Numbered from the stretch's first letter, positions 1 through 7,743 are shown. The stretch: 64,000 nucleotides of DNA from CAZEJS01 sp964512645 (GCA_964512645.1 CAZEJS010000004.1:62001-126000); one strand, 5' to 3'. Notes: generated by a model not told the origin, from the sequence alone. Numbers and translations are program-made.

Positions 1-1323
1 GTAGACCGTCTCGCAGTGTCCGAAAAGGTTGTTCTCGTAACAGATCATGTACGGGTTCTCGCCCCCGTCGTCGATAAGGCCCCCGCGGCGGACGTACTCC
101 GACTTGTCCCGCTCTATCCGGTGCGTCCACTCGTTCTGGGTGTCGGTGGCCTCGTTGCCGTCCAGGTTGGTGGCGAACATGTTCCCGAACCTGAACACCG
201 TCGGAAACACGGTTGTCCGCAGGAGGTTGTTCCCCATGAGCTTCCTGGCGGGACCGGCGGCCCCCAGGTCCATCGCCACGCCCCCGCAGGAGCGGATGAT
301 ATCGTGCAGGACCTTCACCTGGTAGTCGAGCTCCCTCGGCGAGTTGCCCGACAGCAGCAGCACGAAGGGGTTCGCCATCGCCTCGTTCAGCAGCTTCAGG
401 ATGGCGCGTCCTTTCTTCACCAGCTTCGGGAACAGGTGCGGGGTCATCAGGAGCACGAGCTCGGAGGTCATCATCTTGACCAGCACCGAGCCTATCTCGG
501 CGTCTCCTATGCGGTACATCGCCTCAACCGAATCGCGTTCCGTCGGGAACCCGCAGTTGAAAAGCCGCAGGCACCCGGGGAGCGCGTGAGTCGAATCGAG
601 CACCATGCCCTCGCCTTCTACCGCGGCGGGACCGGGCCAGTGGTATAGCTTGAGCGCCACCCTGGTGAAGATGCCGAAACCCCCGAACGCCCCCGAGGTG
701 CCCCGCATGATCCCCCTGAGCGACGGCCCCGGGCCGTCACCGGAGAACCAGCCGCAGCCGCTCCCGGGAGAACCCAGGCGCAGGACCTCTCCCGAGGGGA
801 GGACCCACTCCACGCCGAGGACGTTGCGCGACGAGGTGCTCATGGAGATGCTGTCGTTGCCGCAGCCGTGCATGGAAGTCGCCCCGGCAAGGGGTGAGGC
901 GTGCGGCCCCGCGCCCACAAGGTGGGTGTTCAGGCCGCGTTTCCAGCACTCCGCCTGCAGTTCGCCGCCGCAGACGTACGGCTCTACGACGGCGTACATG
1001 TTCTCCTCGTCGATCTCCACGATGCGGTTCATCCGCCTCAGGTCCACCAGGACGACGTCGTCGTACGTGGGGCCGTTCGGGGCGCCCCAGCCGGTGGAAA
1101 TCGCCTTGAACTTCAGCCCGTGGCGGTTGCAGCACCGCACGACCTCCTGCACCTCTTCGGTCGTCCGGGGCAGCACCACCGCGACCGGCCTCGTCACCCA
1201 GAGGCTCTCGCTCATGTTGAGGAACGGCTGCCAGGAGTAGCTGTCCAGCATCGCCGGTTCCCGGGTCACGCCGTCTTCGCCGACCGCCTGTTCGAGCTCA
1301 CTGTAGGCCTCTTCCGTAATCAT
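1..1323 (-). CDS. FAD-binding oxidoreductase (GlcD-like), C-terminus cut by window edge
   Basis: This minus-strand reading frame starts at ATG 1323 and runs open for 441 codons to the window edge, so its C-terminus is missing. Residues about 28-215 form a PCMH-type FAD-binding domain: RPVAVVLPRTTEEVQEVV opens it, followed by a glycine-rich stretch (GAGPHASPLAGATSMHGCG) and VLGVEWVLPSGEVLRLGS. The family (glycolate/lactate oxidase GlcD, alkyl-DHAP synthase, vanillyl-alcohol oxidase) oxidises hydroxy acids, ethers or phenols with FAD. The start overlaps the stop of the Fe-S protein gene by four bases (ATGA), so the two are probably translationally coupled. It is the last visible gene of the corrinoid operon. 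The substrate is unknown. Confidence 0.85.
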   Translation of the reverse strand, partial: MITEEAYSELEQAVGEDGVTREPAMLDSYSWQPFLNMSESLWVTRPVAVVLPRTTEEVQEVVRCCNRHGLKFKAISTGWGAPNGPTYDDVVLVDLRRMNRIVEIDEENMYAVVEPYVCGGELQAECWKRGLNTHLVGAGPHASPLAGATSMHGCGNDSISMSTSSRNVLGVEWVLPSGEVLRLGSPGSGCGWFSGDGPGPSLRGIMRGTSGAFGGFGIFTRVALKLYHWPGPAAVEGEGMVLDSTHALPGCLRLFNCGFPTERDSVEAMYRIGDAEIGSVLVKMMTSELVLLMTPHLFPKLVKKGRAILKLLNEAMANPFVLLLSGNSPRELDYQVKVLHDIIRSCGGVAMDLGAAGPARKLMGNNLLRTTVFPTVFRFGNMFATNLDGNEATDTQNEWTHRIERDKSEYVRRGGLIDDGGENPYMICYENNLFGHCETVY

Positions 1324-2612
1324 GCGATCACCTCCCCCGCGTGCGGCAGGCAGGACTCGAGCAGCAGCTCCCCGAGGTCCAGTATCTCCAGGCGGGAGCC
1401 CGACTCCCGCGCTGCGTCCAGGAACATCCGCTCGCACCAGGGGCAGGCGCTGACAAGCGCCTCCGCGCCGGTCGCCTCGGCCTCCTCGAGCCTTTCCACC
1501 GCGGTCCACAGCGCGTACTCCGGGTAGGCGTCGATAACGCCCCCACCCGCGCCGCAGCACCAGGAATACTGCCTGATCCTCTCCATCTCACGCAGCCTGA
1601 CTCCCGGGATCGAACCGAGGACCTCTCTGGGGGCGTCGTATACGCCTCGCCTGCCCGTGCGGCTCATGCTCCGGAGCCGGTCGCGCTTGTCCCCGGTCCA
1701 AGTCCCGAGGAACGGCTCCCCCATCCTTCCGAGGTGGCAGGGGTCGTGCCAGGTGACCTCGAGGTCCACGCGCTCCCGCGGCCTCAGCCGTCCCGTCGCG
1801 ACCAGCCTGGAGAAGACCTGCGAGACGTGGAGGACTTCCACGGGCAGCCGCACCCCGGTCATCGGGTACAGGTACTTGAACGCGGCGTAACCGTCCGAGC
1901 AGGGCGTAACCAGCATGCTCGCGCCGGAGGACTTTACCCGGGCCAGCATGTCCTCGAAGTAGTTGCGCGCTTCGCCTCGGTAGCCGAGCTCGAAAGCGCG
2001 CCCGCCGCAGCACGACTCCTCCGCGCCGGCGACGCCCACTTCGAGGCCCGCCTCACGGAGCAGGCGCACCGAGCCCCGGAGGGCCCCCCACAGCTCGCGG
2101 TCGTAGGAGAAGCGGCACCCGGCATGGAACATGACGTCGGCGGTCGAGGTGTTGATGTCCACCAGGTCGAGCCCGTCGGCCCACTCGCCGCGCTCGGCCT
2201 TGGGTTCGCCCAGCATGTTGTCCTCGCGCTTGAGGGCGTCCATGACCGCCATGTGATCGATTATCAGCTCGCCTTCCTCGACACACTTCGCGCGCAGCTC
2301 CAGCAGGACGTCGTTGATGTCGATTACCTCCCGGTACACCTTGCAGTGGGTATCGCAGGCCCCGCACATCTGGCAGGAGTAGATGACATCGGCGACCGTT
2401 TCGGTGAGCTCGCTCCTGCCCTCCAGCAGTGACAGGGCCATGTTGACCCTGCCGGAGCCGGAGTAGGAGTGGAAGTCGTATCTGCATATCGAGGGGCAGT
2501 TCTTGGCGAACCGCTTGCTCTTCATCTGGTTGAAGGGTATCCACTTGCAGGAGGAGCATCTGACGCACGACATCATGTCGTCGCGGTAATCAGCGAGCGT
2601 CATCGGACTCAC
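1320..2612 (-). CDS. (Fe-S)-binding CCG-domain protein, GlcF/HdrD-like
   Basis: 430 aa. The N-terminal half has two 4Fe-4S motifs: C16-x2-C19-x2-C22 with C39, then C80-x2-C83-x2-C86-x3-C90. Two CCG domains follow, the first with HAGC near 163-166 and SCCGG near 200-204, the second with HDPCHLG near 289-295 and WCCGAGGG near 351-358. This is the layout of glycolate oxidase subunit GlcF and of the heterodisulfide reductase HdrD/HdrB family, which carry electrons from a flavin subunit to quinone, thiol or other acceptors. It sits between two FAD oxidase genes, overlapping the 3' end of the upstream one and sharing ATGA with the downstream one. An electron-transfer subunit of an FAD/Fe-S complex is the natural reading. 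The final acceptor cannot be read from sequence. Confidence 0.88.
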   Translation of the reverse strand: MSPMTLADYRDDMMSCVRCSSCKWIPFNQMKSKRFAKNCPSICRYDFHSYSGSGRVNMALSLLEGRSELTETVADVIYSCQMCGACDTHCKVYREVIDINDVLLELRAKCVEEGELIIDHMAVMDALKREDNMLGEPKAERGEWADGLDLVDINTSTADVMFHAGCRFSYDRELWGALRGSVRLLREAGLEVGVAGAEESCCGGRAFELGYRGEARNYFEDMLARVKSSGASMLVTPCSDGYAAFKYLYPMTGVRLPVEVLHVSQVFSRLVATGRLRPRERVDLEVTWHDPCHLGRMGEPFLGTWTGDKRDRLRSMSRTGRRGVYDAPREVLGSIPGVRLREMERIRQYSWCCGAGGGVIDAYPEYALWTAVERLEEAEATGAEALVSACPWCERMFLDAARESGSRLEILDLGELLLESCLPHAGEVIA

Positions 2613-4092
2613 CTCCCCCGAAGCAGAGCTTTCCCCGGTTCATTATGTCCGCGGGATCGAACACCCCTTTGACCCTGCGCAGCGCGTCCACGGTATCAGG
2701 GCACTTCTCGTACGCGAGCTCCACCCACGGCTCGTAGGGCCTGGAGAAGAACGCCCCCGACCCGGCGAGTTGAGCGCTGGCCTCGGCGGCGGCCCCGCCG
2801 GCAAGCGCGGCGGCGGCTGAGTCCCCGGGGTCGTAGTAGATGTCGAACTCCAGGTGGCACGCCCGGCCCTGGAGCACGGGCTGAACGTAGACCCCGAGGG
2901 TTCCGGGGTCCACGCCGTTGTGCGACGCCGCGCGGCGCACGACCTCGACGAAAGCGGGAACGCGGTCCATCGTGGTGAGGAAGAAGACCTCCCTGCCGGC
3001 GCCCCCTCCATGGGCCGCCAGCCCGGGGGGCCCGGTCCCGTCGAACACCTCCGCGGCGTCCTCGCCGGAGATCTCACCGAGTGCCGCCCGGGGGATGAGG
3101 CCCAGCCCCCTGGCCAGCTCCTCGATGTCCCGCTCCTGGTACTCCGCCCTTTCCTCCGGCATCAGCCCCTCGTACCCCGCCACCGCGTACACCATCACGA
3201 AGGGGTCGTCCACTTTCCACTTTCCCTTTCCACTTATTCCAACGTCCGCGAGGCACCGGGCCAGGTTCACCCGGTCCAGCAGCAGCAGTTCGTCGGCGAG
3301 CTTCCTCCTGAGCATCTCCCGGGCCAGACACAGCAGGGGTTCGGCGCCGTCGGATACCACGAAGCGGAAGCGCCGGACGGCCGGGTCGAGCTCCAGCTTG
3401 ACCGACGCCCAGGTAACGATGCCCATGGTCCCCTGGGCGCCCTGCACGAGCTTCAGGATATCGGTGGCGGCCGGCCCCATCGGGTTCTTCTGGGCGTTCC
3501 CTTTCGCCCACTGCTCCTCGAGAGTGCCCGGACCGGCTGCCGAGCCGGTCCTGAACACGTCACCCGTGCCGAAAACGACTTCCACGCACAGCAGCGGGTC
3601 CGTGGTGTCCCAGTGGTACTTGGGGATGGTGATCGGCTGCTTCTCCAGGTAGCTGGCAACGACCGATTTGTTTTTCCGTGGGAGCAGGGGAGACAGCGGC
3701 CTCAAGCCTTCCCGCTTCGCCCTCGCCCGCAGTTCGTCGAAGGTAACCCCGGGTTCGATGACGGCGACCTTGTTCCGCCGGTCGAAGTGAAGGAACTGCT
3801 TCATGCCGGAGAGGTCGACAACCACGCCGTCCGACGCCGGCGCCGCTCCGCCCTTGCGGTGCGGGGGCCCGGACGATACGGGCACGAGGTTGACCCCGTG
3901 GTCCCTCGCGGCCCGGACGACCGCGGCGACATCGCCGGCCTCCGACACCTTCACGGCGGCTCCCGGGCGGAGGCCCTCCACCGGGTAGCACGCCTCGCCG
4001 TACTCATTCAGCGAACCGGTGTCCTCCAGCAGCACGCCGCCGCCGACCGCCCGCTTGAGCTCTTCCGGTACGCCCCGGCTCGAGGTGTTCAT
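2590..4092 (-). CDS. FAD-binding oxidoreductase, second GlcD/GlcE-like subunit
   Basis: 500 aa from ATG 4092, which follows GGGGGTGA and overlaps the previous stop as ATGA. A longer in-frame extension upstream has no domain support and is not used. The PCMH FAD domain covers about residues 30-230 (VVDLSGMKQF, VAVIEPGVTFDELRA, VQGAQGTMGIVTWASVKLEL). The C-terminal FAD-oxidase domain ends in the typical GVFDPADIMNRGKLCF. Together with the CCG protein and the partial FAD protein it would make a GlcD/GlcE/GlcF-like set. A dispersed repeat (3206-3237) lies in frame within the gene and encodes the basic stretch SGKGKWKVDDP. This looks like a repeat insertion tolerated in a loop. Its 3' end overlaps the Fe-S gene by 23 bases. 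Confidence 0.85.
   Translation of the reverse strand: MNTSSRGVPEELKRAVGGGVLLEDTGSLNEYGEACYPVEGLRPGAAVKVSEAGDVAAVVRAARDHGVNLVPVSSGPPHRKGGAAPASDGVVVDLSGMKQFLHFDRRNKVAVIEPGVTFDELRARAKREGLRPLSPLLPRKNKSVVASYLEKQPITIPKYHWDTTDPLLCVEVVFGTGDVFRTGSAAGPGTLEEQWAKGNAQKNPMGPAATDILKLVQGAQGTMGIVTWASVKLELDPAVRRFRFVVSDGAEPLLCLAREMLRRKLADELLLLDRVNLARCLADVGISGKGKWKVDDPFVMVYAVAGYEGLMPEERAEYQERDIEELARGLGLIPRAALGEISGEDAAEVFDGTGPPGLAAHGGGAGREVFFLTTMDRVPAFVEVVRRAASHNGVDPGTLGVYVQPVLQGRACHLEFDIYYDPGDSAAAALAGGAAAEASAQLAGSGAFFSRPYEPWVELAYEKCPDTVDALRRVKGVFDPADIMNRGKLCFGGGESDDAR
3206..3237 (-). repeat. Dispersed repeat copy f, inside the FAD oxidase gene
   Basis: Read on the minus strand this is ATAAGTGGAAAGGGAAAG followed by TGGAAAGTGGACGA. 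It matches the repeat at 19805-19835 closely, with the same AAGTGGAAAG...AAAGTGGAAAGTGGACG order. It is the only copy inside a coding region and it keeps the frame. Confidence 0.6.
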
Positions 4093-4496
4093 CCCGTCAC
4101 CCCCCTGGTGCCCTGGTCGGGTGGAGGGAAAGGACCCTGTGGACCGGCGCCGGCGGGTGCCGCCAGGCTGGACCGCAGCAGCGCCCGGGTGAGGGCGCGG
4201 ACGGCGGCCCGGCGCACCGGGGGCTTCCTGATCAGCCACGCCGATATCCTGGTCGCGGTATCGTTGACCGCAAGCCTGAGCGCGATCGGGCTCCACTTCT
4301 CCACAACTCCGTTCAGCCTCTCGACCGTGTCTTCGCCGGCGCCGTCGAGCGAGTTGATGACGTCCTCCATGTCGAGCCCGCGCTCACGCAACACGTTTTC
4401 GAGCGCGTCCCCCGCTATCGCGCCCACCTCGTCCATGAGCCCGTACTTGTAGTTGACCCGCATGAACTTGAACGCGAGTCCGGCTTCCTGCGACAT
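4089..4496 (-). CDS. Small hypothetical protein in the corrinoid operon
   Basis: 135 aa, starting at ATG 4496. I do not recognise a family. It has no cysteines, signal peptide or clear membrane segment. Residues 1-90 look like a compact helical domain (NYKYGLMDEVGAIAGDAL, IALRLAVNDTATRISAWL), followed by an arginine-rich helix and a proline/glycine-rich tail. It lies between the methyltransferase and the FAD oxidase genes, overlapping the latter by ATGA, so it is probably made with them. It could be an assembly factor or small subunit joining the methyl-transfer and redox halves, but that rests on position alone. Codon use and GC content match the neighbours, so I take it as a real gene. Confidence 0.7.
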   Translation of the reverse strand: MSQEAGLAFKFMRVNYKYGLMDEVGAIAGDALENVLRERGLDMEDVINSLDGAGEDTVERLNGVVEKWSPIALRLAVNDTATRISAWLIRKPPVRRAAVRALTRALLRSSLAAPAGAGPQGPFPPPDQGTRGVTG

Positions 4497-4551
4497 CGCT
4501 CCAGGCTCCTTTCGTTCCTCGCGGCGCTCGGCCCAACGGCCGTGGCCCCCG

Positions 4552-5391
4552 TTACCCGGGTGGCGCGCTCCTGCGCCTGGCCCGGTACTCCTTCAAGTAT
4601 CGTTTGCAGCGCGCGTCCCGCCCGGCGAGCACATCCGCGGCGAGGATCGTCTCGACGATCCCGCTCTCCAGGGGGTTCACTATCGCCGCGCTCAACCCGG
4701 CCGCCACGGCCATCGCCAGGAAGGAAGCGTTGAGCACCCGCCTGTCCGGCATGCCGTAGCTGATATTCGAAGCCCCCAGGACCGTCCCCACACCCAGTTC
4801 GGGTCCCGCCCGCCGTATGCACTCCAGCGTTACCAGCGCCGAGTCGTTCTCCACGGCTACGGGTATCGTCAGGAAATCGATCAGGAGGCTGCCGGCGGGC
4901 ACGCCGTGTTCCTCGGCGGCACTAACTATCCGCGCCGCGATCTCCAGCCTGCCCCCGGCGGTCGGTGGTATCCCCTCGATGTCCTTGGCCATTCCTATCA
5001 CCCGCGAACCGTGTTCGGCGGCGCAGGGCAGGACTTCCCGCAGGCTCTCCGCGTCGCCCGTCACCGAGTTGATCAACGTCCCCTCCGGGAGCCGCGGCAC
5101 CGCCCTGCGTATCGTCCGGGGGTCCGAGGAGTCCACGCAGATGGCGAGCCCCGTCTCCTCGTGGACCTGCCGCGCCACCTCCAGCAGCATCTCCGCCTCG
5201 TCGATGCCAGGGACGCCGGCGTTGACGTCGATGACGTCGGCGCCCGCGGCAGCCTGGGCCCGCGCGTCGGCGAGGGCCGTATCCGTCTTTCCCCGCTTCA
5301 GTTCCGACGCGAGGGACTGCCGGCCGGTGGGGTTTATCCTCTCGCCGATTATCAGCGTCGCCCGCGCGTCGCTTACGTTGGTTCCACCCAT
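4552..5391 (-). CDS. Methyltetrahydrofolate:corrinoid methyltransferase, MtrH/AcsE-like
   Basis: 279 aa with a pterin-binding (dihydropteroate synthase-like) TIM barrel. Motifs in order are GERINPTGR near residue 15, ADVIDVNAG near 51, CVDSSDP near 84, INSVTGD near 107, DFLTIPVA near 172 and LGASNISYGMPDRR near 212. This is the pattern of AcsE, MtgA and MtrH proteins, which move a methyl group between a corrinoid protein and tetrahydrofolate or tetrahydromethanopterin. ATG 5391 follows GAGGAGCG at good spacing. Two corrinoid proteins, its likely partners, lie directly upstream in the same operon. MetH can be excluded because no homocysteine-binding or activation domain is present. The direction of transfer is not visible; demethylation into C1-folate is the usual role in such operons. 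Confidence 0.9.
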   Translation of the reverse strand: MGGTNVSDARATLIIGERINPTGRQSLASELKRGKTDTALADARAQAAAGADVIDVNAGVPGIDEAEMLLEVARQVHEETGLAICVDSSDPRTIRRAVPRLPEGTLINSVTGDAESLREVLPCAAEHGSRVIGMAKDIEGIPPTAGGRLEIAARIVSAAEEHGVPAGSLLIDFLTIPVAVENDSALVTLECIRRAGPELGVGTVLGASNISYGMPDRRVLNASFLAMAVAAGLSAAIVNPLESGIVETILAADVLAGRDARCKRYLKEYRARRRSAPPG

Positions 5392-5424
5392 TTCGCTCCT
5401 CGCTCTTCCCGCGGTCAGGCGCTC

Positions 5425-6048
5425 TCAGGCCTGGAACTCACCGGCGAGCCTGATGGCGTCGGTCGGGTCCTTGCCCCAGGCGTCCGCTCCCGTGTACTCG
5501 ACCACGGTCTGGTTGACCGGGCCCCCGCCGATCATGATCTTGACACCGGGCCTCATGCCGGCCGCGTCGAAAGCCTCGACCGTCTGCTTCATGGAGTCGA
5601 ACGCCACGGTGAGCAGCCCCGAGAGCCCGACGACTTTCGCCCCGGTCTCGCGTGCTTTCGCGGTGAACGCCTCGGGCGGCTGGTCCACCCCGAGGTCGTG
5701 GACGTCGAAGCCGGTGACCCTGAGCATCGTCACGACGATATCTTTGCCGATGTCGTGTATGTCGCCTTTGACCGTGCCCATGACCACCGCGCCCCGTTTC
5801 TGCTCGACGGCCCCGCCGAGGCGCGGCTCGATGAGGGCGATGGCGCCCTTAAATATCTCCGAAGACATGATGAGGTCGGGGAGGTAGTACTCCTTCGCCT
5901 CGAACTTCCTCCCGACTTCGGCCATTCCCTCGCGAAGCTCCTCGATTATTGTCAGCGGGTCCGCTCCCGCGTCCAGGGCGCTCCGGACGGCGGCAAGGGC
6001 CCCGTCCTCGTCGATGTCGCTTATCAGCGCTGAAATGCCGTCGGCCAT
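5425..6048 (-). CDS. Corrinoid (B12-binding) protein, MtaC/MttC-like, second copy
   Basis: 207 aa. A helical cap domain (about 1-85, with FEAKEYYLPDLIMSSEIFKG) is followed by a Rossmann B12-binding domain. The cobalt-ligand motif DxHxxG appears as D96-I-H98-D-I-G101 in GDIHDIGKDI, with the downstream VVGLSGLLT and IMIGGGPV loops. Such proteins (MtaC, MtbC, MttC) carry the methyl group on Co between a substrate methyltransferase and a second methyltransferase. It lies three bases after the first corrinoid gene and 33 bases before the MtrH-like gene. The two corrinoid proteins are clear paralogs with different surface residues, so they may serve two donors or two acceptors. Confidence 0.92.
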   Translation of the reverse strand: MADGISALISDIDEDGALAAVRSALDAGADPLTIIEELREGMAEVGRKFEAKEYYLPDLIMSSEIFKGAIALIEPRLGGAVEQKRGAVVMGTVKGDIHDIGKDIVVTMLRVTGFDVHDLGVDQPPEAFTAKARETGAKVVGLSGLLTVAFDSMKQTVEAFDAAGMRPGVKIMIGGGPVNQTVVEYTGADAWGKDPTDAIRLAGEFQA

Positions 6049-6051
6049 CTT

Positions 6052-6693
6052 CTACTCCTTTCCCAGAAACGCGCGCGCGAACTTCACCGCGTCGAGCGCG
6101 TCGCGGCTCCAGGCGTCGGCGCCCGCGTAATCGCGCAGACGCTCCGAAGCCGCACCTCCTCCGAGCATTATCTTCACCCTGTCCCTCAGGCCCGCCCGCT
6201 CAATCGCCAGGACGGTCTCGCGCGCGGGTTCGTAGGCTACCGTCAACAGCACGCTCATCCCCAGCACCTTCGCCCCGGTCCCCTGGAGCGCCTCCACGAA
6301 ATCCGCCGGTCCCACGCTCACGCCCAGGTCCACCACCTCGAAACCCGAGCACTTCAGCAGGTTGGCGATGATGTCCTTGCCGATGTCGTGGACGTCCCCC
6401 AGCGGTACCCCCAGGAGGACCCTGTCCGCTTCGATGTCCGTGGGAGCCACGAAGCACCCCGACTCCTCGATGACGTCCATCACTCCCTTGAAGATCTCGC
6501 CGGACATGATAAGCGCCCCCAGGTAGTACTCCTTGCGCTCGTAGCGCTCGCCGACCACCGCGAGACCTGCGTTGCATATCTCGATGATCTTCATCGGCTC
6601 GGTCCCCGAGGCGAGCATCCGGCGCACGGTGGCGAGGACCCGGTCCTCTTCCAGGTCCGCTACGGAGTTCAGGAGCAGTTCTTCCGACGTCAT
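6052..6693 (-). CDS. Corrinoid (B12-binding) protein, MtaC/MttC-like, first copy
   Basis: 213 aa with the same two-domain layout as its neighbour: cap residues 1-88 (ERKEYYLGALIMSGEIFKG), then the B12 domain with D100-V-H102-D-I-G105 in GDVHDIGKDI, VLGMSVLLTVAYE and IMLGGGAAS. The histidine is the expected lower axial ligand of cobalt. It is the first structural gene after the GntR regulator, which begins ten bases upstream. A corrinoid carrier normally needs a substrate methyltransferase (MtaB, MttB, MtbB, MtgB or MtvB) and none is visible here. The missing partner may lie beyond position 1 or elsewhere, or the FAD/Fe-S proteins may act on the substrate. Confidence 0.92.
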   Translation of the reverse strand: MTSEELLLNSVADLEEDRVLATVRRMLASGTEPMKIIEICNAGLAVVGERYERKEYYLGALIMSGEIFKGVMDVIEESGCFVAPTDIEADRVLLGVPLGDVHDIGKDIIANLLKCSGFEVVDLGVSVGPADFVEALQGTGAKVLGMSVLLTVAYEPARETVLAIERAGLRDRVKIMLGGGAASERLRDYAGADAWSRDALDAVKFARAFLGKE

Positions 6694-6702
6694 CCCGTTA
6701 CC

Positions 6703-7443
6703 TCACAGCTCCCGGCTCAGCGACTTGAAGCTGAACCTGTCGCCCCTGTAGACAAGCCACCCCCAGGCTACCTTGAGTTCGTTGGCGGCGAAGATGTGTT
6801 GTTCCATGCAGAACGCCGCGGACCCCTCGGGGACGGTCAGGAGGCCGGCCTCCCTGCGGTTGAGGACCGTCGCGCCCAGCTCCAGTTCCGCCCGGACCGG
6901 CGCCAGCGCCCGGTTCGAGCCGAAGAGCTCTTCGGTCGACCCGTGGCCGAGCTCCGCTTCCAGAAGCGGCTGGCTGTGGTCGTATCGCACGTACTTCCTG
7001 TCGAAGATGACCGGTTCGCCGTCCCGCAGCAGCAGCCGCTCGAGGTACAGCGCGCGCTTTCCCTTGCGTATCCCCAGGCGCTCCGCCGGCACCTTTCCCG
7101 CCGGGACGAGGCGCACCCCCAGAAGCTTCACGTCCGCGCCGGCGCCCTGCTCGCGCATCATCTCGTGGAAGTCGGGGATGAAGAAGAGGCCGCCGTCGGT
7201 GCTGGGGTTCACCACGAACGTGCCCTTGCCCTGTTCGCTCCGCAGGACGCCCGCCTTCACCAGTTCGGCGATCGCCTTTCGCACGGTCATCCTGCTGAGA
7301 GAGAAGGTGGCGCACAGCTCGTTCTCGCTGGGAATGCGGTCGCCCGGGCGCAGCTCACCGCCAAGGACGAGGTCGTTGATTATCCGCGTCAGTTGCACGT
7401 AGGCGGGCGTGAACGAGCTGTCGTCGATGGACAGCTTGTTCAT
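6703..7443 (-). CDS. GntR family regulator, HutC/UTRA type
   Basis: 246 aa from ATG 7443. Residues about 10-75 are the winged helix (PAYVQLTRIINDLVLGGEL, RIPSENELCATFSLSRMTVR, KAIAELVKAGVLRSEQGKGT). The rest is the UTRA effector-binding domain, including RALYLERLLLRDGEPVIFDR. TTG 7506 would extend the protein, but the promoter predicts a transcript start close to 7513 and the winged helix begins just after the ATG, so the shorter form is preferred. It heads the corrinoid operon. A palindrome at 7510-7527 overlaps its -10 box, which suggests autorepression relieved by a small-molecule ligand, probably the pathway substrate. No strong Shine-Dalgarno precedes the ATG. Confidence 0.88.
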   Translation of the reverse strand: MNKLSIDDSSFTPAYVQLTRIINDLVLGGELRPGDRIPSENELCATFSLSRMTVRKAIAELVKAGVLRSEQGKGTFVVNPSTDGGLFFIPDFHEMMREQGAGADVKLLGVRLVPAGKVPAERLGIRKGKRALYLERLLLRDGEPVIFDRKYVRYDHSQPLLEAELGHGSTEELFGSNRALAPVRAELELGATVLNRREAGLLTVPEGSAAFCMEQHIFAANELKVAWGWLVYRGDRFSFKSLSREL

Positions 7444-7509
7444 AACGCTTGTGCCCCGCGGCGCGTCCGTTCCAGTCACGTCCCCACATATCGCAGTACC
7501 GGACAAACT

Positions 7510-7527
7510 TGTATATACATCTATACA
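7510..7527. promoter_or_regulatory. Putative GntR operator
   Basis: TGTATA-N6-TATACA is a perfect inverted repeat, and TGTATATACA (7510-7519) is itself a perfect 10-bp palindrome. It stands out in very GC-rich DNA and covers the -10 region of the operon promoter. HutC-type GntR proteins commonly bind GT/TATA...AC palindromes, so autoregulation by the adjacent gene is likely. Confidence 0.65.
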
Positions 7528-7549
7528 TGTGTGCCGGCGGTCCTGTCAA
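7520..7549 (-). promoter_or_regulatory. Sigma70-type promoter of the corrinoid operon
   Basis: On the minus strand a consensus -35 TTGACA (7544-7549) is followed after 18 bases by TATAGA (7520-7525). The predicted transcript start is near 7513, about 70 bases before the GntR start codon. Part of the operator palindrome overlaps the -10 box. Confidence 0.6.
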
Positions 7550-7650
7550 GCGAACAGCCCGGGCCTCGGGTCCGTTCACCGGGCGGGCGGACCGAACCTC
7601 TCGCACACGGAGGTCCTCCGCGGCAACCGCCTCACGCCGCCACGAGCCGG

Positions 7651-7685
7651 AGAAGTGGAAAACGAGTGGAAAGCGAACGACGCCC
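7651..7685 (+). repeat. Dispersed repeat copy a
   Basis: AGAAGTGGAAAACGAG is followed by TGGAAAGCGAACGACGCCC. It belongs to the family with consensus AAGTGGAAA...GTGGAAAGNGAACGGCGCC. It lies in the roughly 300-base gap between the GntR gene and the next plus-strand gene, which otherwise holds only the promoter region. Confidence 0.55.
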
Positions 7686-7743
7686 GATGGGGGATATCGG
7701 TGCTGGTAGAATACGGGCAATCGGCGGGTGAAAGGGGAACGGA

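Noticed and set aside
4497..4551. Possible cobalamin riboswitch for the B12-dependent operon
   Set aside because: Neither this gap nor the leader at 7444-7513 has room for, or shows, a B12-box or the conserved cobalamin riboswitch fold. Control by the GntR protein is better supported.
4552..5391. Dihydropteroate synthase (folP) for the pterin-binding gene
   Set aside because: The DVNAG, CVDSSDP and GASNISYGMPDR motifs match methyltransferases, and two corrinoid genes directly precede it. No other folate genes are near.
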